NCBI RefSeq assembly: GCF_012273895.1
Contig: NC_052112.1
Coordinates: 3,906,001-3,970,000, forward strand
From: Zerene cesonia
Taxonomy: Eukaryota > Arthropoda > Insecta > Lepidoptera > Pieridae
Length of the DNA: 64,000 nt
Direction: 5' to 3'
Under the pieces are notes generated by a model. That model did not search any database, was not told the origin of the DNA, and worked only from the letters and a program-made list of their open reading frames with translations. Each line of letters opens with the position of its first letter. Position 1 is the first letter of the stretch. Positions 34,601-46,400 of this stretch are shown piece by piece. Made by a program: the position numbers and the translations under genes.

Positions 34601-37600
34601 TCAACTTCGCGGCTGTCAGACTCCGACACTCCCAGCGAATGCGACCTGCGGCGTCATCACTCTTTGTCTAGCCTGGCTTCAAGCTCTAGTCCACCTCCAC
34701 CGAATGAGGTAAGAATTTCCTATCATCACGTATATAGCAAACTGTACCTATTCGACTTACCTATATTTTACTATTACAATACCTCAACAAATATGATATT
34801 CTGGTTTTTGCATTTGTAGTGAAGCTATTGTGAAATAGCTGTTGCTCGCGGTTGTCTATCGCGTGGTCACAAGAAATTAAAATTAATTTCGGCGTGAGTC
34901 AAATACGTAGTATATTGCATCTTCCCATGGTAATGAGTGAATTTACTGGGGTAAAAAGCCAATATAAAAACTCTAGCCACCAAACTGTCTCCAGGCACAG
35001 AAAACCTACCATAATATAGCTCCATTGCAACGCAAAAGAAAAAAAACACACTTTCGTATTTAGAATATTAGTAAGGAAAATATTTCCAAGTGTTGTTGTT
35101 CTCTTTGTTCAACTACAGATCGATGGCACACGTTGCAGCAGACGAGATATGTCTCCGGCTGGTCGGGTGCGCACTGCGGGTATGGCCAGAGAAAGGGTAA
35201 GTTACTAGTTTCTATCAAAATATTGTTATACCAAATGAGTCATAAGAAAATTTAATTAATAAACATCTTTGAAATGGTAGTGACAGAAGAAGCCTTACTA
35301 CGTCCGTCTTTAACTCTCTACTCTCCATTGATAAAATTGAAAATGAAATTTTATGCAACGAAAGTTAAAATACATTTGCCATTGAACTTCATTAACTTTC
35401 TTATATAATTTTCATCTAGCAGTGCAATGAAATCAAAGAAGATTCTAGAACGTTCTAGAGAGTCATATGTTGTACAGGGCCCTGGATACGTAGCGAGGTC
35501 GCAATCCGCGGCCGGCGGGCGGAGTGTTTCGCCGCGCCGCTCACTCTCGCCGCCCAACGACAGGGATGCTTACCGCTATACAGGTCTTCCATGAACTTTG
35601 AAACTACGCCCTAACTTTAAGTCTATCGTAAACGAAACTTGACAAAAAATTGTATTGAAGGTTTAAACGTCTAAACAGTGCTAATGAAAATGTGACTTAA
35701 TAAAATGTCGATTTCGTATAAGCGATACTTTGTATGTTTAATTGCGCAGGTCATTGGCAACAATGGCTATGACTATAAACACACCTACATTCAAAGCATC
35801 GCTTCTACTTCAATGATAAGTTTCTCCAGCAAATTTAGCTGGACTGTAAAAGAGCGGGCACAGACCCCGCACGGAACACTCAAGAATATAACTTGTCGCG
35901 TTCATCACCACTTTACTCTCACTTACTATTTAATCTTCCTTCACATTTTTATTTCACATATATTCCGTCCTTTTCCTAACCTTATATAAGCACGCTATTA
36001 CCTCATTTTTATATCTCGTAGTCATAATATTATTATTTTAAATATTTTTATTTTAGCGATACCATAAAGTTAAATATTTTGAAACTGCATGTCATTTCAA
36101 TCAGCTATCCGATTTCTATTTCAACGGTAACCTTCGTAAGTTTGTTTCAATTTTTTATTTTACATAACTTTTGAATAATACGCTCAAAACTGTGCTCTAT
36201 TCATATTGATATCATATTGTCGCCATAGACCTTGTGATACGCTGTTTTAAATTAGTTTCCGCCAATAATAATGAGCAGTCGTAGCATATAAAATAGCTTT
36301 AATTCAAATAAATTCATTAAATAATTTAGATAAAAGTTACGGTAGTGAATAATTTAAATTTAAACGTAGTATGTGAAGATCGCGGTGATGGCGCACGGTT
36401 GCCGACTCATGCTTATGCACCTCGGTTTCAATCTCGCTCAGCAACCGCGACACCTACGACCAGCCCAAAGAAACGACAGCTCCCACAGATTCCACACCAG
36501 GTACGAATAGAAGAGCACTAGATCAATCAATATTTAGTCTCTATTTGACAGGATGACGTAATATATGACTGAATGGTTTTTAAAACAGAATACACAAAGG
36601 GCGATGCGAGCACAGGTGTCGGCGGATCTCGAAGAACGTAAGTGGATCGCCCCGCATCATATTGGCGCCACACTCACCTACCGCAGCACGCCACAAGGTC
36701 AATACACCTACACTCATACATCATACTTACGTACACCTTACACTGATGTTTTACTAGGAATTGCTAAGTGTTGTTACGTTAGGACATATGTGACTCCTTG
36801 AATTGCCTAAGTATGTAATTAATATCGTGGGACACTAGGTTCTAGGACATAAATAAAAATTAGTAATGATCGATTCTTTTAGAGTCAATCTTCATTATCC
36901 TTCATCGTTAACCACATCATATTCAATGTGTATTTCTACATTTCAATAACTGTGCAATTTATAGACGTATAAACAAACAACATACTAAACGTGACCACCA
37001 TAACAAAAGCTTCGCTTTTGTAGTGTTAGTGTATAGTTATTTAGAACTTAATATACTATAACAACCCTTCCACCGTTTCCTGAATATAACTCTAATATCA
37101 CTGTTTCACTATTTAACTCTGCAATGTAAAAAATGTGTCTGAATTATTTGATAAGATTTCAACTCTGAAAGTTTTAATAGCTAAAACAAAAATGAGAGCA
37201 GTTCGGTCCAATCCTTAACTAGTAGCGAAAAACAACGAGCAATAGGGCGTATAATTAACACAATCGCTTAGGTTGGGAAAGGCACTACGCAGGACTCTCG
37301 GACTCCGAGCTGGCGTCGCGCGGCGGCGGCGGCTGGGCGCCTCGCCGCCGCCTCTCGCCCGACGCGGCCGCTGGAGACTCCGACATAGAATCCGTCGCGT
37401 CTGTCACGTCCAGTGCGTTCAGCACGCAGTCTGAGAGACCGCGTCCGACGAGAATGCTCAGGTAACGTATTTTAGCCTCAGCTCCCTACTCGTTCATTAA
37501 TATTTAAAACCCTATGACTTCATGTAATCAATTTGTTTAGTCGTTGTATTTTTTGTTCAAATATTTCCTTTTCTTCTTTCTGCATGTTAATATATTATTT

Positions 37601-40600
37601 TAATATGTAATTTTACAGCCGCAAACGGAACTTTCGTCCTATTTTTAAATCCTCTTCTTGTGATAGCTTCATTACAGATACTTGCATATCACCTACTATC
37701 CCCTTCCGATCCATTTATAGTCCTTGGAGTACCCTGACAAGTAGGAAGTACGTACCGGACTTTGATAGATTCAATAATTCTTATTCATCCATAACAAGAA
37801 GACAATTTAATAATCGCCTGTATCCAACTCTACAACGTAGTCATTCTATAGGTGCTAGTTTAAAGGATAGCTTTAAAGCTTATGAAAGCATAATGAGAGA
37901 TCCTAAATACGATGAAAAATATCAGTACAGTAAAAGTTACGTTTCGAATCTTTTTAACAAGAATCATATAAAATATCCAAATTTTACATTTCTTCCTAAT
38001 ATTGGCAAGGTAGTTAAATCTTCTCTGAGTTCTTATTTTGATAAACCTTACAGCAAGTTACGAGATTATTCGAGCTCCATTAATGATCGTAAATTAATGA
38101 ATGATTATCACATTGAGAGTAAGGTCAAAAATGGATATGGAAGTAACAAAAAGAGAAATTTACGAATGCTAAAACATTTACGTGGTTCTTTTAATTTCCA
38201 ATCATTTGACGAAGATCCTTATTTCTCACAAGATGTATTATTGCCGACTATTGCTGACGAGATCAATGAAGATATGTATACGGACCATTTTCATGGGTAT
38301 GGTAGTGATTCTAGTTTAGCCACAATGATACACGTCAGTACAGACAAACCCAAAGCTAACATTTTAGAGCACGATTTAAGCGAAAATTCATATATAGCAA
38401 GGACAGATATCTTACCTAAAAAGTGTTTATCTCTTGATCTTAGCAGAATGAATGGAACAAGGTTTAATAAACATAAGGCACTATACAAAGAATACTTTAA
38501 CAGTGTTGATATAACTCCAAATTCAGAAATTAATGATCATTTGAATTTTACATTAAATAGCGACGATAACGGTTATAGTAGGGATATATACAATCGATTA
38601 CTTTACACTAAGATATCGCCTACGACGACTACACCCGTGACACCTGAGGATATTATTGATTTGTACGAAAACATTGCCAAATGTAACATTTTTGATATAA
38701 GTCCAAATATCAGGGATGATATAGCTCCACCAAAGAAATCAAACTATAAAAAGCGAACAAACATAGTAAGTATAAACGAAATTCCCACCGTACAAGAGTT
38801 TTATTCGCCTGATTCCCTTTCTCCCTTTCCAAGTCCAGATTTTGAACCATACAAAGAACCCGTAAGATCAGAATCTAAGCATGCTCGCAATTCATCATAT
38901 GCAAAACACGAAGTAGAAAAGTATAGTCGTACTAGAGCTAATTCGTTCTCTACAATTTCTTCCCCACATCACGGCTCACCTCATCGCGCGCTCGCTCCTG
39001 TTGATTCGCACTCGCCTCCAAATGTCACCAACACAACGGAAAAAACAAATAACAACCAACCAACTACAAAACAACGTCAAGAAAATATGGATGACATCGA
39101 ATGTACGACGAATGCAAATAATAAACGGAAGAAACTTGTTGAAATGGGATCTCAAAGCAGCAATGATTATGGAGGTAGAGAAAACGGTCGACATAATAAT
39201 CACCCTCCTACTCTGGAAAGGCGAGAGTCGAGACGTGGACAATTTACGAGAAGTCTGAGCAATGCTGATGCGCCTGACGAAAAAGCAGGTAAAATATGAT
39301 AAATACTCATTTATACAATAACGACAGATCGATAGATTAGGATGCATACAATTAATAATTAACAATTTTTTTTAGATGGCAGTCTAAGTGATACAGCCCT
39401 TGGTGCTACTTCTGAGAACGAGCCTGCTGGTGACGATACTTTGTTGAAAGCAGAGCCAAGAGACTATTTTGGTCCGGGCATGGGAAAGAAAAGTAATTCA
39501 ACATCCCAACTATCGGCCACAGGTGAAACTTTTTTTTTTCTAGTATAACTGTTCCGTTAATATAACAATTTAAATGTCAAGTCCATCTTCCTATATTAGA
39601 AAATTAATTATGTACTTATACAATATCGACAGGACGAAAAAGAAGGTTAGGTTTTGGTAAACGCGGAAAAAATTCGTTTACTGTACAACGCAGTGAAGAA
39701 GTTGTTCCGGGTGAGTTAAGGGGAGGCACTGGAGTGTCGCGGGCCTCCTCAGCCTCCAGTGAAAACGACGATGACAGGTTGGCATTAGTAATAATGCCAA
39801 CATTGACACAATAGTGATTTTTAACGTGGCGGTAGATTTATGACTGCAGTAAATTTAAAAACGACGCCTATTAATTATTTATAATATAAGGGAAAATATT
39901 CTCAAAATACAGCATGCCACATGCATTCATCGAAACATTTTGTGTGCGCCATGTTGCTTTGTAAAATCAGCTACGTAGTGCTTTTAGTGGTAAAAACGTA
40001 ATTAAAACAGTAGATACATACTTAGTTTAAAAACCGATATAATTGTAATGTTAATGTTGCAATGATAATAATCCGCCTAAATTAAATTGCCCGTCAAAAG
40101 AAAGGCGTTGATTTAAAATCTAGAAAATACAGCAACATTTTATAGTGAATCAATGCAGATATTGTAAGATCATCTATAGTTGCGTCATTTTATTGAAAAA
40201 TATCCCCAAATATTAATGCAATGTATAAATGGAATGCAATATGTGTGTGGGTACTGAATGTTTTGTGTTGGCATCTCGCCGCTCGGTTGCGCGCTTACCG
40301 CGTAGAAGGCGGGGCCGGCGCGCGGCGCAAGCGCTCCAGCAACGTGGTGACCAGCTTCAAGCGATCGCACGAGGTGTCCTCCAGCCTCGTCTCCATATGT
40401 AGCTCGGAGGGATCCTCGTAAGTCCCCTCGTCCGCTCTGATCCGTGCAGACGATCTCTTACTTTGTGCTCATCGATGTTGCTCGACGTCTTCTACTTTAC
40501 CCTCTTTATGCCTTCGTCTTTTACGCATGTTGTCATGTATCGGTGTTTTTACTTCTACATTTGTATTTAAATCGCACGAGCAGCTATACGCATATAGGCA

Positions 40601-42778
40601 ATACACCTTGGAAGTTAAATTATACGTTAAAAGGTACAGTGAAGAATTGCTTTCGACGATAATTTTATGTGTTTCGAGTGAGAGTTGTATAATTGCTTAA
40701 TGTTTCGTATGCACGATTGTGATTGGTGATTATTAAATGAACGGCTTTTTACAGACTACGCACTACAATCAACATCGTTTACCTCATACACTCTATACAT
40801 AAACAACAACAGTTACCTAATATATGCATGCTTCAACAGATCTCCTCACCTTAGATTTCTGTGTAATTTGTAGCAATATGATATAAAAGGGAATTTGGGT
40901 AAGTCTAATCGTACCTACACAATTTGCTGATCACATCAAATCTTATATAACAAAAATTTACTTTTTGTCTCATTATCCTCAACCCATCCACTATATTTCA
41001 TTTTTCACCTGTATCTTTTCAATCCCGAAGCCAAACATTAAACTTTTAACATGGAAAATGATTTCCTTATTTCAAGTTTAATATTTGCGCTTACCCTCAA
41101 CTTGTGTGTCTCATAAAAAAACAGGACTATTTCTTATTACTCGTTACTCTAAACTACCGCCCTCTTCATCACTATTGTATCAATGTTGTTTATTCTTATT
41201 ATAATTACTCTGTACCCTACGTACATCTCCCGTAGTGAATAGAATAGACAAATAATCAAAACTTCTTGCTTGATATTTAACAAAAAATACCTTATCAAAT
41301 ATAGAGATGACATAATAAAAATCTGCAGCTCTGAATTCACCCCTTCATAGTCAGTCTTTACGATGTTCTCTGTGAATCTTTTGTCCAACCTTGTGGATTA
41401 GAAGAAAACGGGAGTTTGAATCTTTTCATATACTAGTTAAATAATCGCAGGTGGTCCCCCGGAATGCGAGGCTCTAGTTCGTCGGATGGGGGAGGCTTGT
41501 CTGACTTCATCGACGGTCTGGGCCCGGGCCAATTGGTGGGAAGACAGCTGTTGGGCGCGCCTACGTTGGGCGACGTACAACTGTCTATGTGCTATCAAAA
41601 GGGCTTCCTCGAGGTAATTCTAGTGATTGAGCACTATAAAAAGAACTACAGAGCAGTATAAAAAGAAGAACCGTGGTATACCGCCTTTGATCTCATATTA
41701 AAAGCCTCGTCTATTATTAAAAAATAGCCTATTGAGAAATTAAAAGAACAGAAATTAATTGATCACGAGACGGGATTTTCATATCTTATATGCGATCTTC
41801 CAAGCACTTCATATAGCCATATTATCCACTTCCAAGTTCAACAACCCCCAAACAGTTCTTTATATGCGAATGATGCAATATATTGGCACACATAGCTATA
41901 TAAGCGGTCCCCCAACCAGGTGGAAGTGATCCGCGCCCGCGGGCTGCAAGCGCGGCAGGGCAGCCGCACGCTGCCCGCGCCCTACGTGAAGGTGTACCTG
42001 GTGAGCGGCAAGCGCTGCATCGCCAAGGCCAAGACCAACACCGCGCGGCGCACCCTCGACCCGCTCTACCAGCAGACGCTCACCTTCCGCGAGAACTTCA
42101 AGGGGTGCATATTGCAAGTGAGTCGTTATGCGAGGGGTTTGTTTTTATAGTGCTTAAGAAATGTTCATCTCACATACAATTTCTCGTACTGGATCTTGAA
42201 AATGTGCTTTGTGTATCCAAAAAAGTCATTTATATACTCATAACTTTAAAACGTCTGAATGGAAATTAATTGTTGCTTTGTTGGATATGTCTCCGCTTGG
42301 TTTAAGATAAAATTTGTTAAAAAAAATTAGAAACTAACAAAAAGCATCTACCCGGGCAGAGCCCGGATTAGGAGTGCCTCTAATGACGAATTAAATCTCT
42401 ATTGTCACAGAATATCATAATCGTTTGTTGCTCTCAATTTGAAATAAGAAAATAAATCCCATTAATCATATTTCAGTGGTCAATGTACAAACAATAACGG
42501 GCAATGTAATTTCTGTGTTGATCATTGCATACATATTTTACATTCCTCTTTTTTCTTACAGGTAACAGTGTGGGGAGATTACGGTCGCATAGAGGGCAAA
42601 AAGGTGTTCATGGGTGTGGCCCAAATTATGTTAGATGATCTCAATTTATCCAACATAGTCATTGGATGGTACAAACTCTTCGGAACAACGTCTTTGGTAA
42701 CAAACATATTAAATTGTTTTATTTATTTTTGTTTAATAAATATACTTATATTAAATGCATATTTCTCTGTTTCAGTAA
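25629..42778 (+). CDS. Rim: Rim, presynaptic active-zone scaffold
   Basis: Exons: 25629-25738, 28710-28914, 29276-29762, 30613-30695, about 31471-32096, 32457-32673, 32846-33010, 33497-33633, 33807-34052, 34133-34270, 34550-34708, 35119-35196, 35478-35583, 36379-36500, 36589-36697, 37272-37461, 37619-39288, 39376-39522, 39633-39777, 41451-41613, 41920-42117, 42562-42696 and the stop at 42776. Exons 1-3 give the Rab3-binding helix (LTPEERAIIEGVIMRQRQEE) and an eight-Cys zinc finger (CHIC, CHYC, CARC, CILC pairs). Then come PDZ (GSSHSSAAILGLKVVGG), C2A (LKVYFDITALQLLVTVV), the RIM-BP-binding motif RQLPQIP in 36379-36500, and C2B (VEVIRARGLQ to WYKLFGTTSL). Rim tethers synaptic vesicles by Rab3, binds Unc13 and recruits presynaptic calcium channels. 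The 5' border of the 31471 exon is uncertain: phases from 30695 do not fit, those from 29762 do. Confidence 0.95.
37619..39288 (+). CDS. Rim: Rim giant disordered exon
   Basis: A single 1670-bp exon, phase 2 in and phase 1 out, placed between the RIM-BP-binding region and C2B. It encodes about 556 residues rich in Asn, Ser, Tyr, Asp and Lys, with no recognisable domain. The flanking exons encode conserved Rim sequence (DGSLSDTALGATSEN follows). Its base composition is much more AT-rich than the neighbouring 37272-37461 exon. Because the phases differ, skipping it from donor 37461 (phase 2) to acceptor 39376 (phase 1) would shift frame. So the exon, or an internal splice within it, is needed in this reading. 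Confidence 0.8.
40306..40417 (+). CDS. Rim: Rim alternative cassette exon
   Basis: The exon fits acceptor cgcgtag and donor gtaagt and reads EGGAGARRKRSSNVVTSF, then KRSHEVSSSLVSICSSEGS. It needs phase 1 in, which is supplied by an internal donor after 39710 (ccgg then gtgagt). It leaves phase 2, as does the longer form of the previous exon ending at 39777. So either 39633-39710 plus this exon, or 39633-39777 alone, joins 41451 in frame. It resembles the neuronal Rim linker before C2B, which is alternatively spliced in other animals. Confidence 0.7.
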
Positions 42779-43444
42779 CTGTGGTTCATCGCTGACGTGC
42801 AGTCGGTGAACAACATCAATAAAATTATTAAAACGATATATAAAGTTGTCCAAATACTACATCTAGTGATACTGCTTTAATATTATTATAAACTGCAAAA
42901 ATATGTCATGAACATAGGAAATTTTCTATAAAACGAAAGTTGTAATTGTAATTGTTTTTTAATTTTATTTCCTTTCGGAACGCCTACCGGACTTATAAAT
43001 AGTTAGCATTTTATAGCAAGGGAAATGTATAGTGTACTCGATAATGTAATTAAGTATTAAAAGCCAAATGCGATCGTGTGTGTATCATTTAACTGCCCAT
43101 TATTTTTAAAACAACAGAGATTTATGTAAAAATGTTTATTTTCTGCAAGTATTTTATATAACAGATATAATTTGCACTTATTCTATTCATTTCAATACTT
43201 ACACTCCATTTTATCAGTCACTTATTCCGCTCCAACAATTATTATTATAGTCAAATTACTCTAGTTCATCTATGTCACGAGTGAACGACGTTCAAAATAA
43301 ATGATAATATTGGGATGACAGCTTTAAATTAACAAATACATTTATATGTAAACTACGACATACGCGTGCCAAAAGAAGCACGAAAGAAAAATAGTAACTT
43401 AAAACGTAAGTATTCTAAGTAAAACCTGAGAATATAACTAACAT
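42779..43444. terminator. convergent 3' ends of Rim and the HCF-like gene
   Basis: The two genes end tail to tail with about 0.67 kb between stop codons. An AATAAA at about 42819 (aacatcaataaaattatt) is the likely Rim poly(A) signal. For the HCF-like gene (minus strand), several TTTATT stretches lie between about 43129 and 43380. No gene is seen here. Confidence 0.5.
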
Positions 43445-46400
43445 TTAGTGCAGTAACTGTTTTGGTTGCTTTGATGGTGAAGCGCCCGGTAATCGACTGT
43501 CGCCCGCTCGCTTTACGCCTGTCGATTTTATATCTGAAAAGAAACAGCCACTTTATTAACCTCTCTATATTCTATAAAGATTGATAAAACATTGAAGAAA
43601 AATTCACAAATTCATATATTTAACTTCTTTATAAAAATAAAGTATAAGTTTGGAGAAGAAAGAAACATATATTTGTATATGTCGTCAAAAGATTTGCTGT
43701 GCTCGTATGAGAAAAGTATGCCCTCCAACAGCAAATTTTACGGAGACAAAACAGATATGGATTAAACAATAGTTTACAAATTTCACGAGTATCGACTTAT
43801 AACTTTTTCCCCAGCTTGAGAAGAGTTAATTATTTCTATGGTTTAGAGCAAATGAAAAAGTTTTTTTGGACATTTTAGAGTAATTAACAAGAGATATATA
43901 AAATTCGCAAAGAGCAGTAGTTTTCGATGGAAATGTGTCATCACCAATGGGTTCCCTAGTACGAGTTACACATAATATGTTGACAACCTCATCGAATGTA
44001 AAATATCGATGATTAATTAATGAACAGAATAGCCAACATTAATGGATGTATGAGAACATAAAAACTATCAACAGGGACAATTTTCAGCAACAACATTCAT
44101 AGCAACTTAATCAAATTAATATCCACAAAGATTTCTTACCGGTCTCTTTCACAACTAACCAATGAGGCATTTAAAAAAAAACAATGCATGTCAATGTCTA
44201 AATTTCCGAAAGCAAAATTATATTAGAAAATAACATATCATTTGTTCTTTTTATTTCTTATAAATTGATTAAATAAATGAACCTTTTTGCATATTATGAT
44301 AGTCCTTATATATTACGACAATATAAGTTGCATGTCCCTGTGAAGTTATTGCAATTTAGTTTTAGATGTCAGTTGAATTTTATAATAATGTGAAAATGAA
44401 TGTTGGAGAATATTTCACGTGTATATAGGCCATAGAATGCATCAATAACGTGCGACTATTATATCGAAATATAACAAATTTATTTATGTTTGATGGCATA
44501 ATGGCTTAATAATGCAATAATACAATAATTTATTTTACTTATCCCCAGTAACATATTTAATGTGTAGTTATAAGCAGTTGAAAAAGGCCATCTATGTTAT
44601 AGCGTGGAAGAGATCACTTGTAAGTGATAAGGTTGCCCTCTGTGCTGTATATTTCAGTTTTGGTGTTTTATTGTACCTATTGTTGGTATGTTGGCAGCAC
44701 ATTAAATTGTTTAATATAAAATGAAAAACATCTGAACTAGATGAAAGAACATAACACTGTCCAAAACATCATTGAACAGAACACAAATAATTGTTATCAT
44801 ATTTGTATTAATTTGTTTATGTTGCCTGCTTAAAAAATCATTTGCGTGACCAACACAGTTCTCTTACAGTAAATACTAACATTTCATTTGAACAAACCCT
44901 GTTACCACCAAACTTTCGCGGCCGCCCCTTAGTAACACAAAGTATCCTTTTAGTGATATTTCATATTTAGTAGGCCCATATCACAAAACCGAAATTTTAT
45001 GATTTTTTTAATTTTAAGTTTTAATTTTTTGTTATTTATTTATAAGATCTCATTGGTACCAACCCTGCAGCCACCTGACTTGCGTGGCGGGCCCGTAGCC
45101 CTTCTCGTTGCGCGCGGCGATGCGGAAGATGATCGCCGGCTTGGTGGAGGAGTCGACGTGCGCGGCGCCCAGCGACGACTGCGGCACCACGCACGTGTTC
45201 GCCTTGCCGCAGTACACGCGCACGAACGCCAGCTGCGACTTGGACGCCTCCTGTGCGACGCGGGTGCCATTTGTCATTTGAAAAGTAGATTACTATACAA
45301 TGTATAATTTGAATTAATTGTATTTTTTTTCATCTATTTTATTTCGCGTATGTGAAATCAATCATTGAGATTATGAAATTCTATACAATTTAGCGTAACT
45401 TTATACGTAAGTTTTATTTATAACTAGCGGTCCGCCCCGGCTTCGCCCTTGGTACACATATAACCTATAGCCTTCATCAATAAATAGGCTATCTAACACT
45501 GAAATAATTTTTCAAATCGGTCCAGTAGTTCCTGAGATTAGTGCGTTCAAACAAACAAACAAAATCTTCAGCTTTATAAATTAGTATAGATTTAATAGCA
45601 TTAATGCTATCGATAGCTAAGGGTTCATGTGTTGACACCATAAGACAAAAGGTGTGGGTACGAATCTTCATGGTGGTCCGAATCTTCATGGTCGAATATT
45701 TTCTATTCTTTATCTATTTTTCAATTTACACAATTCTATAAAAATCCTCCGATCCAAATTGCGTACTTAACACTGAAATACTAAGAACGAAAAGTAACCT
45801 TTTGCTGTGTATTAGAGCGCACTGCAAGATACACGGAGTACTCAAATATGCCCTCCGCGGCGACTTGCGGCGGCTCCCACGAGAGGTGCGCACCCTCCAC
45901 GGACTTGGAGATCTTGATCGCTGACGGTGCACCGGGGAAGCCTGGCAGGCAGGTTTTGAATGCTGCTTCCTGTGTGTGCAATTTCATATTTTTATTATGT
46001 TTAGGAACTGAACAATATGTGGAAGTAAAAAAGTGAGGCCTTTTCCTGAGTATAATGCAGAAATTCATTGCAAGATTAGGCCTAGGTCAGTTGTAATGAA
46101 TGAATCATAAAAAAGTAGTGTTTGAGGATTACATTATTATAAAATATAAATAATGTTCTTTTTTTAAGTTTCATTTTAAAGCAACATTTTGTATTTTACT
46201 AGTTTTTCAAAAAACAAATCATACCTCACTGAAATCTCCTTTACCACATGAATTTATAGCGGCAATTCTAAACTTGTAGGCCGTACCATGCTCCAAGGGT
46301 GTTGTTGCCAAATCACTCAAGTCTGGTATACTGTCCAATGAGAGATTCGATAGATCAATGTTTGGATCTGATATGTAATTGTGTACCTGTAAAACAAATA

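Noticed and set aside
35705..35989. 94-residue plus-strand frame between Rim exons
   Set aside because: No Rim similarity. Joining from the phase-1 donor at 35583 to its possible acceptor gives a stop after seven codons. At most a minor alternative end.
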